From Lachnospiraceae bacterium (lineage in GTDB: Bacteria > Bacillota > Clostridia > Lachnospirales > Lachnospiraceae), in assembly GCA_900770785.1 (NCBI GenBank), contig CAAGLJ010000226.1, forward strand, positions 1-16,018: DNA of 16,018 nt, given 5' to 3'. Under the pieces are notes generated by a model that was given only the letters and a program-made list of their open reading frames with translations, was not told the origin of the DNA and made no database searches. Positions within the stretch are counted from its first letter, which is position 1, and each line of letters begins with the position of its first letter. Of this stretch, positions 1-6,872 are shown in pieces. The translations under genes and the position numbers were made by a program.

Positions 1-2394
1 ATTTGTACAGAGTATTACATAGGAGAAAACAGAGAAAGCATCCGCAGGTATCTGGATGCTGAAGAATATGAGCTGTTAAAAGATTTTGAACATAATCAGG
101 AAAAGATAAAAGACTGCATTACCAGACATGGCAAACAAATTATGGGTGTAGATGATATGCCTTATGTTATTGGATTAGGCCTGGATGTGGTTCTTGATTT
201 GCATAAAGAGTATCAGGCTATTATCGAAATGTACCATGATAATAAGGTAACCGTTCCTGTTAAAGCCTTTTTTGGTGATTTGGTGAGCCGCCCCAGGCGA
301 AGCAAGGAGTATCCGATTACCTTAATTAACCAAAATATCAACCTGGATCAGCTGCTGGCCATAAATAATGGAATGAAATATCCGATTGCCTATATCCAGG
401 GTCCGCCGGGGACAGGAAAGACGAATACAATTATTAATACCATTATTACCGCATTTTTCAATGAAAGAACGGTTCTTTTTACGTCTTATAATAATCATCC
501 CATTGACGGTGTATTTGAAAAGTTAACCGGTCTGAAATATAAGGAGAAGAAGATCCCTTTTCCGGTGCTGCGTTTGGGAAATGTGGATAAGATGAAAAAG
601 GCTATTGAATACATTAAGGAAATTTATGAACAGGTGGAAAATATTACTGTTTATGAAACTACTTTAGACAGGAGAAAGGATAATCGAATAGAAGAGGTGA
701 AGCAGCTTTCCAATCTGTTGAAAAAGTATGAAGAGGTTCTGGATTTAAAAGAGAGAAGAGAAACCCTTAACCGAATGTTGGAATACCAGAGGCGTACCCG
801 GACTGCAATGAGTATGCTGCCTTTTCAGGCAGATCTGGAGGGAAGACAGCTTAAGTGGGTAGACGATAAAATCAGGGAAGCAGGGCAGATTACCGATAAG
901 GAAGCGCTTGCCTTACTGGATGATGATTATGAACAGTTTTTAATGTATTTATATTATACATCGGCCCGATACATAAAAAAATTGGGAAATAATCAATACA
1001 AAGATCTGTATGAGATTATTTTTGAATGTCCTAAGGAAGAGCAGGCAGCCAGATTTTCCCGATATCTGAGTGAGGAAGAAAACTTGAAAAAGTTGCAGAA
1101 GATTTTTCCGGTTATTATTACTACCTGCATTTCAGCGCATAAGCTGGGGAAGCCGACCCCCATGTTTGATATGGTAATCATGGATGAGGCCAGTCAGTGT
1201 AATACCGCTGTGGCTCTGGTTCCCATTATTCGGGGAAATAATCTGATGCTGGTAGGGGATCCTCAACAGCTTAATCCCGTAATTTTACTGGATGAGCTGG
1301 CAAATCAAAAGCTTCGTTTTCGATATAAGGTGACGGAGGAATATGATTACAGGAAAAACTCGGTTTATAAAACCTTTTTAGCCTGTGATGCAGTGAGTGA
1401 TGAGGTTCTTTTGAGAAATCATTACCGCTGTCATGAAAAGATTATTGGCTTTAATAACAAAAAGTATTATGATTCCCGTTTGAATATCTGTTCCAATAGT
1501 GATGAGCAGCAGCCTCTTGTTTATCAGGATATACGAAATGATTATCCACCGGTTAAAAATACCGCACCTGGAGAGGTGGATGCGGTTATAAAATATGCAA
1601 AATTGTATAGGGACAAGAAAATAGGGGTAATTACCCCTTTTGTGAATCAAAAAAAGCTGATTGAAGATAGACTGCACAGTGAGAAGCTCACCAATGTGGT
1701 CTGTGGGACGGTACACGCTTTTCAGGGGGATGAAAAGGATGTGGTATTATTTTCCACAGCTATTACAGACAATACACATCCGGGAACCTATAGCTGGCTA
1801 AAGAATAATAAAGAATTGATTAATGTGGCTACATCCCGGGCCAGAGACAGATTAATTGTATTGGCTGACAGCAGGAATCTGACCCGCCTGCATCAAAAAG
1901 GGGATGAGGATGATTTGTTTGAACTGGTGGATTATGTACGCAGGAATGGGCAGACTCAGGTTACTCCGAAAAAGACCCACTCAAGAGCGTTGGGGGTAGA
2001 GCCCTTCAGTAAATATGTGGAAGAGGCATTTTTGGGTAATCTGAATCATGCGTTAGGAAACATATGGCTGTCAGATACCCGGTTTACAGTAAAAAAAGAA
2101 ATTCCCATTTCCCATATTTTTGAAGAAAATTTTGGGCAGGATGATTTATTCTATTCGGGGTATTTCGATTTTGTAGTATATGAGAAAAAAGAAGGCCGGA
2201 GTATACCCGTCCTTGCAATAGAATTGGATGGAAAAGAGCATTATGAAGATGAGGTGGTAAAGAATCGGGACAGGAGGAAAAAGAAAATTTGCAGGGAGCA
2301 CAATTTTGAACTGCTCCGGGTAGAGAATTCTTATGCAAGACGCTACAACTATATCAAGGATATTTTAATGAGCTATTTCTCCATCAGACATTAA
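1..2394 (+). CDS. SF1 Upf1/DNA2-like helicase with C-terminal DUF2726-type nuclease domain (5' partial)
   Basis: The reading frame is open from base 1, so the gene starts upstream; the ATG at 142 is an internal methionine with no good ribosome binding site. Superfamily 1 helicase motifs appear in order: Walker A GPPGTGKT (400-423), Walker B DEASQ (1183-1197), motif III GDPQQLNP (about 1255-1278), RNHYRCHEK (from about 1414), HAFQGDE (1714-1734) and motif VI NVATSRARDR (1822-1851). A helix-rich insert of roughly 250 residues separates Walker A from Walker B. The last ~150 residues carry a PD-(D/E)XK-like core: Asp at 2167 followed by ELDGKEH at 2221-2241, as in DUF2726. Known for the family: AAA_11/AAA_12 helicases unwind DNA or RNA with ATP, and DUF2726 has a restriction-endonuclease-like fold. 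Inferred: a cytoplasmic helicase-nuclease for nucleic acid processing, repair or defence. The next gene follows 50 bases later with its own strong ribosome binding site and an unrelated function. Confidence 0.85.
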   Translation: MCTEYYIGENRESIRRYLDAEEYELLKDFEHNQEKIKDCITRHGKQIMGVDDMPYVIGLGLDVVLDLHKEYQAIIEMYHDNKVTVPVKAFFGDLVSRPRRSKEYPITLINQNINLDQLLAINNGMKYPIAYIQGPPGTGKTNTIINTIITAFFNERTVLFTSYNNHPIDGVFEKLTGLKYKEKKIPFPVLRLGNVDKMKKAIEYIKEIYEQVENITVYETTLDRRKDNRIEEVKQLSNLLKKYEEVLDLKERRETLNRMLEYQRRTRTAMSMLPFQADLEGRQLKWVDDKIREAGQITDKEALALLDDDYEQFLMYLYYTSARYIKKLGNNQYKDLYEIIFECPKEEQAARFSRYLSEEENLKKLQKIFPVIITTCISAHKLGKPTPMFDMVIMDEASQCNTAVALVPIIRGNNLMLVGDPQQLNPVILLDELANQKLRFRYKVTEEYDYRKNSVYKTFLACDAVSDEVLLRNHYRCHEKIIGFNNKKYYDSRLNICSNSDEQQPLVYQDIRNDYPPVKNTAPGEVDAVIKYAKLYRDKKIGVITPFVNQKKLIEDRLHSEKLTNVVCGTVHAFQGDEKDVVLFSTAITDNTHPGTYSWLKNNKELINVATSRARDRLIVLADSRNLTRLHQKGDEDDLFELVDYVRRNGQTQVTPKKTHSRALGVEPFSKYVEEAFLGNLNHALGNIWLSDTRFTVKKEIPISHIFEENFGQDDLFYSGYFDFVVYEKKEGRSIPVLAIELDGKEHYEDEVVKNRDRRKKKICREHNFELLRVENSYARRYNYIKDILMSYFSIRH

Positions 2395-2444
2395 AGAACA
2401 GGCAGCAAAAAATCTAAAACTTCAAAAAAGGAGAGGAAATTCCC

Positions 2445-3155
2445 ATGTTCTCAAATAAAGTAGCTGTTATTACAGGTGGTGCCAAAGGCATTGGCAGAAC
2501 CATAGCAGAAGAATTTAAAAAGAATGGAGCTACAGTCTGTGTCATAGATATTGTTGAGGGAAAGCATTATGTAGGAGACGTCGGTAATAAACAGGTATTG
2601 GAAGAGTTCGCTGCTCATCTGAAGAAAACCTATGGAAGAGTGGATTATTTGATTAATAATGCCCTCCCCCTGATGAAGGGCATTGATGAGTGCAGCTATG
2701 AAGATTTTGAACGGGCATTGGCAGTGGGAGTAACAGCGCCTTTTTACTTAACAAAGCTATTAAGCCCTATCTTTGCCCCAGAAGCTGCCATCGTGAATAT
2801 TTCTTCTTCAAGAGATCGGATGAGTCAGCCCCAGACAGAAAGCTATACAGCTGCCAAAGGGGGAATTACGGCACTTACCCATGCACTGGCGATAAGTCTG
2901 GCTGGCCAAGTGAGAGTGAACAGTATTTCCCCTGGATGGATTGAGACTACAGGAAGGAAACATGAGGGTGCCGACGCATGGCAGCATCCTGCAGCAAGAG
3001 TAGGAAATCCTCTGGATATAGCCAATATGGTGCTGTATCTATGTTCCCATAAAGCAGGCTTTATTACGGGAGAAAACATCTGCATAGATGGTGGTATGAC
3101 CAGACAGATGATTTATCATGGGGATGAAGGATGGTACCTGAAGTATCCTCTTTAA
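2445..3155 (+). CDS. Short-chain dehydrogenase/reductase (SDR) family oxidoreductase
   Basis: This is a 236-residue classical SDR, normal length for the family. It has an N-terminal Rossmann nucleotide-binding motif TGGAKGIG (residues 10-17), an acidic residue at the end of beta-2 (VIDI, Asp35) that favours NAD over NADP, catalytic Ser in NISSS (119-123), Tyr134 and Lys138 of YxxxK, and a C-terminal GENICIDGG motif. The usual NNAG motif reads NNAL (71-74). Known: such enzymes oxidise or reduce alcohols and carbonyls in the cytoplasm; the substrate cannot be read from sequence. The start is well supported by AAGGAGAGG at 2428-2436, eight bases before the ATG. The stop overlaps the stop of the convergent glycosylase gene by sharing the TTTAAA at 3151-3156, so no terminator separates the two. 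Confidence 0.9.
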   Translation: MFSNKVAVITGGAKGIGRTIAEEFKKNGATVCVIDIVEGKHYVGDVGNKQVLEEFAAHLKKTYGRVDYLINNALPLMKGIDECSYEDFERALAVGVTAPFYLTKLLSPIFAPEAAIVNISSSRDRMSQPQTESYTAAKGGITALTHALAISLAGQVRVNSISPGWIETTGRKHEGADAWQHPAARVGNPLDIANMVLYLCSHKAGFITGENICIDGGMTRQMIYHGDEGWYLKYPL

Positions 3156-4084
3156 AATTCCGTTTTATGAGTCTGAGCATAATAGAAGATATATTGCTGC
3201 ATAATTCCAGCACTGTCCTTGTACTTGGGAAAAGGATTTTTCCCCTTGTATTTTTGGTCGATTACCTTTTTGATCCAGGTGTCAACAGGAGTAAGGCGGG
3301 TCCGGCCATAGGCAAAAAGACAGATGCAGTTGGATACCTTATCTCCCACTCCGGAAATCTGTTTTAGGGCTTCAAAGAGTTTTTTATCGGAGCAGGAATT
3401 CAGAGCGGATAAGTCGAGGTTACCCGCCTGCACCTTCCTGACAGCATCTATAATATAAGGGGCACGATAGCCCAGCTTGCATTCCCGCAATTCTTCCTCT
3501 GTAGCTGAAGCCAGTTGATCAGGAGTAGGAAAGCTATAGATATCTTCCCGGGAAAGGGGCAGTCTGGTACCGTACCTTGAGGATAGGGTTTCTACTGCAG
3601 CTTTGATGGCAGGAATACTTTTTTGCTGGGAAATAATAAAGGTAATTAACATTTCCCAGGGATCCTGTCTCAGAATACGGATACCCAGACCGTTTTTGGC
3701 AGCAGCGAGCAGATATTTATCCCGAACCCTTATCTGTTCTCTGACCTGACGGTAGCTGCGATCCAAATCAAAGTAAGGATGCCAGACAGTATCCCAGCTC
3801 TCCTTTGAGCAGTCTGCTTCAAAGTTTTTAGGAACAGGGGTTTCATCCTCAGACTCTTTTGCGCTGGAGCCATCCGGTGCCGTTTTAGCAGGATCTAAGC
3901 TGGGGACTCCAACCTCCTTTATATGAAGAATATGCTCTCCGGTAATAAAGCGAAAAGTACCGTCCTCCAATTCCTTTACCCGGAAGCACTGTCCGCTGGC
4001 TGCAATTTTTGCTGGATTAAAATCATCATTTATGGTAATAAACAAGAAATTCTTCCTCCTTGGTTTCATATAGGTTATCTCCAT
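3152..4084 (-). CDS. ogg: 8-oxoguanine DNA glycosylase, OGG1 type
   Basis: The 310-residue protein has an OGG N-domain start (SGQCFRV, residues 30-36) and a helix-hairpin-helix GPD domain: DPWEMLITFIISQQKS (141-156), LGYRAPYI (204-211), hairpin SGVGDKV (244-250) and PVDTW (266-270). Lys249 and Asp268 are the expected catalytic pair and happen to carry the same numbers as in human OGG1. Known function: excision of 8-oxoguanine opposite cytosine by a bifunctional glycosylase/beta-lyase in base excision repair. Residues about 58-98 form an acidic, Ser/Pro/Glu-rich insert not typical of the family. The start is supported by AAGAAGG about seven bases upstream; Met6 is an alternative with a weaker site. 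The gene lies downstream of the DUF2935 gene on the same strand, and its start overlaps the end of a possible small ORF. Confidence 0.9.
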   Translation of the reverse strand: MEITYMKPRRKNFLFITINDDFNPAKIAASGQCFRVKELEDGTFRFITGEHILHIKEVGVPSLDPAKTAPDGSSAKESEDETPVPKNFEADCSKESWDTVWHPYFDLDRSYRQVREQIRVRDKYLLAAAKNGLGIRILRQDPWEMLITFIISQQKSIPAIKAAVETLSSRYGTRLPLSREDIYSFPTPDQLASATEEELRECKLGYRAPYIIDAVRKVQAGNLDLSALNSCSDKKLFEALKQISGVGDKVSNCICLFAYGRTRLTPVDTWIKKVIDQKYKGKNPFPKYKDSAGIMQQYIFYYAQTHKTEF

Positions 4085-4224
4085 TTTAATCCTTCTTTCG
4101 ACTTTGTCCAGAGGATTTCTGTATCCGTGAAAAAGTCCATGGAGGCAGTTGTCTGCTTGACAAGAGGCTGATGAGGATTGGCTATTCCTGTAACAGCTCT
4201 TTTTAGTTTTTTATCCCGGTTCAG
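4075..4224 (-). CDS. Possible 49-residue small protein with CTG start between DUF2935 and ogg
   Basis: A minus-strand frame is open from about 4263 and ends with TAA at 4075-4077, inside the first codons of the glycosylase gene. It has no ATG start except an internal one about 20 codons before the stop with no ribosome binding site. A CTG at 4222-4224 overlaps the TGA of the DUF2935 gene and has GGAGG seven bases upstream, giving 49 residues that start LNRDKKLKRA and end KEGLKWR. The composition looks protein-like and the ORF fills the gap exactly. However, the GGAGG is also part of the DUF2935 codons, CTG starts are rare, and no family is recognised. It may be chance or the tail of a decayed gene. 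Confidence 0.25.
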   Translation of the reverse strand: MNRDKKLKRAVTGIANPHQPLVKQTTASMDFFTDTEILWTKSKEGLKWR

Positions 4225-5201
4225 GGTGCAGCCTCCAGAATCCGAATATAATGATTTGCTTCTCTAAGGACATGGTCTGCCAAAAGGGGCAGAATAAGTG
4301 AAGCAATTTCACAGCTTAGGATACCTTTGGCACCAGTTGCTTTAAACTGTCTGAATTTAAGGGTTTCCTGCAGGGACTTACGGGCTAACTCTTCATTCAG
4401 CAGACAGTCCTGAGTATTTGCCTCGGCAAGAAGTTTTCGGTAATCCAGGGAAAAGTCATTGGCCTTAGCAATCAGTCCTGACTCAGAAGGATCCAGTAGA
4501 CCGCGGATAAACTGGGCGTGTTCCATCATAATCTGATTCCAGAATTCCGGTGTGCCAAGGAGACCTATCCGGGGAATGGAGCGGTTATTTACCAGGGATT
4601 CAATAGTAAAATGGTAGAGCTTTGCCTCTCGAAGAATGTGCCTGATAAGAAGCGGGTAGTTAAAAGTAAAAAGTCTTCCGTGTCCTACTTCGGCGAGAAT
4701 ACTCTCCTTATAATGGAGCAGCTCTGTGATAAGCTGCATTGCCCGCTGATTAAGGCGGTGTACAGTCATAGTCAGCTGCCGGACATTTTCGGGACAGGGG
4801 GATTCTTTAGGGGAGGCAGTATTGGGACAATCACAGGAAGGCTGTTTTTGTCTGTCGCTGCAAATCCTGCGGGTCATATTCAGCTCCTGCTCAGTGAGGA
4901 AAAGATTAAAGGGTACTTTGGTTAATTCTCCGGTCATCCTTTCGGCAGGAAGAGTATACTCGGTCACCAGTTCACCGGAAGCAAGAACCGGGCTGCTGAT
5001 AAAGGAGTTGGCAGGTCCTCTGCTTAATTCAACCACCTCCTGTAGTAACTCTTCAAATTGTTGGCGGAAAATATTTCCCCGTTCAATCCATCCTGTATCT
5101 GCACAGGGGAAGCCTGCCTGTAAAAAGAAAGAATGTTCTTTCATAATACGGGCAAAAAACAAATGGGTTTCCAGCGATAATGAAAGATAATTTTTTGACA
5201 T
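4221..5201 (-). CDS. DUF2935 protein with duplicated four-helix, putative metal-binding domain
   Basis: The 326-residue protein consists of two related halves. Each begins with an aromatic/EH helix (THLFFARIMKEHSFFL at 12-27; TPEFWNQIMMEHAQFI at 217-232) and holds a matching HxLREAxxY segment (HILREAKLY 188-196; HVLREANHY 310-318). This arrangement and the IMKEH/IMMEH motif are characteristic of DUF2935, described as a ferritin-like helical fold with Glu/His metal ligands; no biochemical role is established. Residues about 112-140 form a proline-rich insert with Cys114, Cys123, Cys125 and Cys136. No signal peptide or membrane segment is seen, so it is probably cytoplasmic. The start is supported by GAGG about seven bases before the ATG. 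The gene is divergent from the cobalamin operon and is first of the minus-strand group that includes the glycosylase. Confidence 0.85.
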   Translation of the reverse strand: MSKNYLSLSLETHLFFARIMKEHSFFLQAGFPCADTGWIERGNIFRQQFEELLQEVVELSRGPANSFISSPVLASGELVTEYTLPAERMTGELTKVPFNLFLTEQELNMTRRICSDRQKQPSCDCPNTASPKESPCPENVRQLTMTVHRLNQRAMQLITELLHYKESILAEVGHGRLFTFNYPLLIRHILREAKLYHFTIESLVNNRSIPRIGLLGTPEFWNQIMMEHAQFIRGLLDPSESGLIAKANDFSLDYRKLLAEANTQDCLLNEELARKSLQETLKFRQFKATGAKGILSCEIASLILPLLADHVLREANHYIRILEAAP

Positions 5202-5261
5202 AAATCCTCGCGTTTTTTATTAGGTTTTTATTAGGATATGTAGGAGCGGGAACTTTGTCTC

Positions 5262-5290
5262 TTGTACAACGTGTCTGAATGTGCTACAAT
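5262..5290 (+). promoter_or_regulatory. Promoter of the cobalamin-riboswitch operon
   Basis: TTGTAC (5262-5267) and TACAAT (5285-5290) are separated by exactly 17 bases, as in a sigma-A promoter. The predicted transcription start near 5296-5298 coincides with the first base of the riboswitch outer stem. Confidence 0.6.
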
Positions 5291-5294
5291 TCAA

Positions 5295-5460
5295 CAATGT
5301 CCGGGGAAAGGGGTGAAAATCCTCTGCGAGCCCGTCGCCGTAAGACAGATAATGAAAGGGTAACCTTACCTGCAGCCACAGGCAGGGAACAGGTCATTGG
5401 AAAATTTTCTGAGAAGGCTGGTTGCTTTTTCTGTCAAAGCCGGAATATCCGGATATAAAA
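5295..5460 (+). ncRNA. Cobalamin (B12) riboswitch
   Basis: The conserved cobalamin aptamer core is readable in order: GGGAAAGGGGTGAAAATCC (from 5303), CTGCGAGCCCGTCGCCGTAAG (5322-5342, with slight variation), AGCCAC (about 5375-5380), GAGAAGGCTG (5411-5420) and AAGCCGGAATATCC (5437-5450). These match the GGGAA/GGUGAAAAUCC/CCGUCGC/GCCAC/GGGAAGGC/AGCC..GA.ACC elements of the RF00174 class. The ends pair: ATGTCCGG (5297-5304) with CCGGATAT (5449-5456), an 8-bp P1-like stem with one G-T pair. A covariance-model search was not possible here. The element precedes a DUF4430 lipoprotein and an ECF S component, so B12 binding is expected to shut the operon down. The expression platform would lie in 5460-5562, ending at the ribosome binding site AAAGGAGAG (5549-5557). 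Confidence 0.88.
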
Positions 5461-5562
5461 ATATCCCAACAGGTTTGCCGTGAAAATAAAAAAGATTATA
5501 GGCAGGCCAACGAAAGAGCCGCGAAGGCCGGCTGGGGGAAATTTTTCCAAAGGAGAGAAAAG

Positions 5563-6099
5563 ATGAGAATGAATTTTAAGAAAAAAAGCCTGTCATTCTT
5601 CCTTTGTATGATGCTGATTGTGGCTATGGCATTAGGCATAACTGGTTGTAATGGCAAAAACACAGAACCGCAAACAGCAGTAACACAGGAAGCTGGTCAG
5701 AATGAGGAAACTTCTGAAGCAGCCACCACAGAAGCAGCTAAGAGCGAAGAAGCGACTGACGAAGCGAATGAGGATTTGGCATCGGCAGGTGAAGTGCAGG
5801 TTCTGGGGGAAGGCAGTACCGTTTTCCTTCTGTCTGTAGTTGATGACAAGGGACAGGAAACCCTGTTTGAAATCCATACCGATAAGGAGACGGTTGGAGC
5901 AGCTTTAGTGGAGCTTGACCTTATTGATGGTGAGGTAGGAGAGTTTGGCCTTTATGTCAAAACCGTAAATGGAATTACCGCAGACTATGATAAGGACGGA
6001 AAGTACTGGGCATTTTATATCAATGGAGAATATGCTCAGGGGGGCGTGGATTCCACCGATATTATGGAAGGAGAAAGCTACTCCTTAAAGGTGGAATAA
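5563..6099 (+). CDS. DUF4430 (transcobalamin-like) lipoprotein under cobalamin riboswitch control
   Basis: The 178-residue protein starts with a basic and hydrophobic lipoprotein signal ending at ITGC, so Cys29 is the probable lipidated residue. A Glu/Ala/Thr-rich linker (about 30-75) leads to a DUF4430 domain (about 85-178) with the typical KYWAFYINGEYAQGGVD stretch (147-163) and a final EGESYSLKVE. DUF4430 is related to the C-terminal beta domain of the animal B12 carriers transcobalamin and intrinsic factor. With the riboswitch upstream and an S component 1 base downstream, a role as surface corrinoid-binding protein is inferred. The start at 5563 has AAAGGAGAG six bases upstream. The frame is open further up to an ATG at 5422, but that lies inside the riboswitch and would bury the signal peptide, so it was rejected. 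Confidence 0.88.
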   Translation: MRMNFKKKSLSFFLCMMLIVAMALGITGCNGKNTEPQTAVTQEAGQNEETSEAATTEAAKSEEATDEANEDLASAGEVQVLGEGSTVFLLSVVDDKGQETLFEIHTDKETVGAALVELDLIDGEVGEFGLYVKTVNGITADYDKDGKYWAFYINGEYAQGGVDSTDIMEGESYSLKVE

Positions 6100-6100
6100 A

Positions 6101-6613
6101 ATGAAGCTGACCCTAAGGGAGCTGACCACCTTTGCCCTGCTTGGAGGCCTGATGTATGCTTCCAAAATTATTCTGGAGTGGGCACCCAATATTCATCTGC
6201 TGGGTGTATTTACGATAGCCTTTACTATCGTCTATCGAAAAAAAGCTCTTTATATTATTTATACCTATGTTTTTTTAAATGGATTGCTGTCAGGTTTCTC
6301 TACATGGTGGATTCCGTACCTGTATTTGTGGACCGTCTTATGGGCGGTGGTAATGCTTTTACCCAGGAATATGCCCCCAAAAGCAGCCCCGATAGTTTAC
6401 ATGGTGGTATGTGCGGCTCATGGGTTTTGCTTTGGAATCCTGTATGCACCAGCCCAGGCACTGATGTTTGGGCTGAACTTTCGGGGAATGATCTCCTGGA
6501 TTATTGCGGGGCTTCCCTTCGATTTTATTCATGGTGTCAGCAATTTCTTCTGTGGCATACTGATTGTGCCCATTGTTCATGCGCTGAAGCTGGCTGAGCA
6601 AAGAGCAGGATAG
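6101..6613 (+). CDS. ECF transporter S component, probable cobalamin or corrinoid-precursor type (CbrT/CblT-like)
   Basis: The 170-residue protein is almost wholly membrane-embedded, with about five or six hydrophobic segments (around 8-24, 30-46, 49-65, 70-87, 97-120, 130-160). It has a small-residue-rich first helix (ALLGGLMYA, 12-20) as in S components that dock on EcfT, and the segment GLPFDFIHGVSNFF (137-150). Known: S components bind a vitamin and share an energising EcfA/A'/T module, here not encoded nearby. Cobalamin riboswitch control points to cobalamin, alpha-ribazole or dimethylbenzimidazole as substrate; sequence alone cannot choose. The ATG comes one base after the lipoprotein stop, with AAGGTGG inside the end of that gene, so translation is probably coupled. 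Confidence 0.85.
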   Translation: MKLTLRELTTFALLGGLMYASKIILEWAPNIHLLGVFTIAFTIVYRKKALYIIYTYVFLNGLLSGFSTWWIPYLYLWTVLWAVVMLLPRNMPPKAAPIVYMVVCAAHGFCFGILYAPAQALMFGLNFRGMISWIIAGLPFDFIHGVSNFFCGILIVPIVHALKLAEQRAG

Positions 6614-6654
6614 AACGAAAATAAATAAAATAGGGTTCATTGGAACGCTGAAGA

Positions 6655-6704
6655 AGACAGAGCAGAGAGAAAGGGAAAATCTTTCTGCTCTGTTTTCTTT
6701 TTTG
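6655..6704 (+). terminator. Intrinsic terminator of the cobalamin operon
   Basis: CAGAGCAGA (6659-6667) pairs with TCTGCTCTG (6685-6693). The stem extends inward by four pairs including one G-T (6668-6671 with 6681-6684) and outward by up to four. The loop is 9 bases and TTTTCTTTTTT follows at 6694-6704. Confidence 0.9.
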
Positions 6705-6763
6705 GCAAAAAACATTTTTCGACAAATTTAGGGAATATTTAGGCTTCTTTAGCGATTTCTTCA

Positions 6764-6792
6764 TTGTTTTAACATAAAAATTTTTTTATAAT
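6764..6792 (+). promoter_or_regulatory. Promoter of the ABC transporter operon
   Basis: TTGTTT (6764-6769) and a perfect TATAAT (6787-6792) stand 17 bases apart in a very AT-rich stretch just after the preceding terminator. The leader to the ATPase start is about 75 bases and shows no recognised riboswitch. Confidence 0.6.
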
Positions 6793-6872
6793 GTTACTAT
6801 GATTAACATAAGAAGGCAACTTTTTGGCTGGGCCTTAAAGCTTGCGGGTCGTGGAAAGGCAAGGTTATTATT

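Noticed and set aside
142..144. ATG at 142 as the true start of the helicase
   Set aside because: The frame is open to base 1 with protein-like sequence and there is no ribosome binding site before 142, so the gene is cut by the window edge.
4518..5190. Two plus-strand ORFs opposite the DUF2935 gene
   Set aside because: They overlap each other and the DUF2935 gene, whose duplicated motifs clearly mark the real strand.
5422..5562. Upstream ATG extension of the DUF4430 lipoprotein
   Set aside because: It lies inside the riboswitch, lacks a ribosome binding site, and would place 47 residues before an obvious lipoprotein signal; the ATG at 5563 has AAAGGAGAG.
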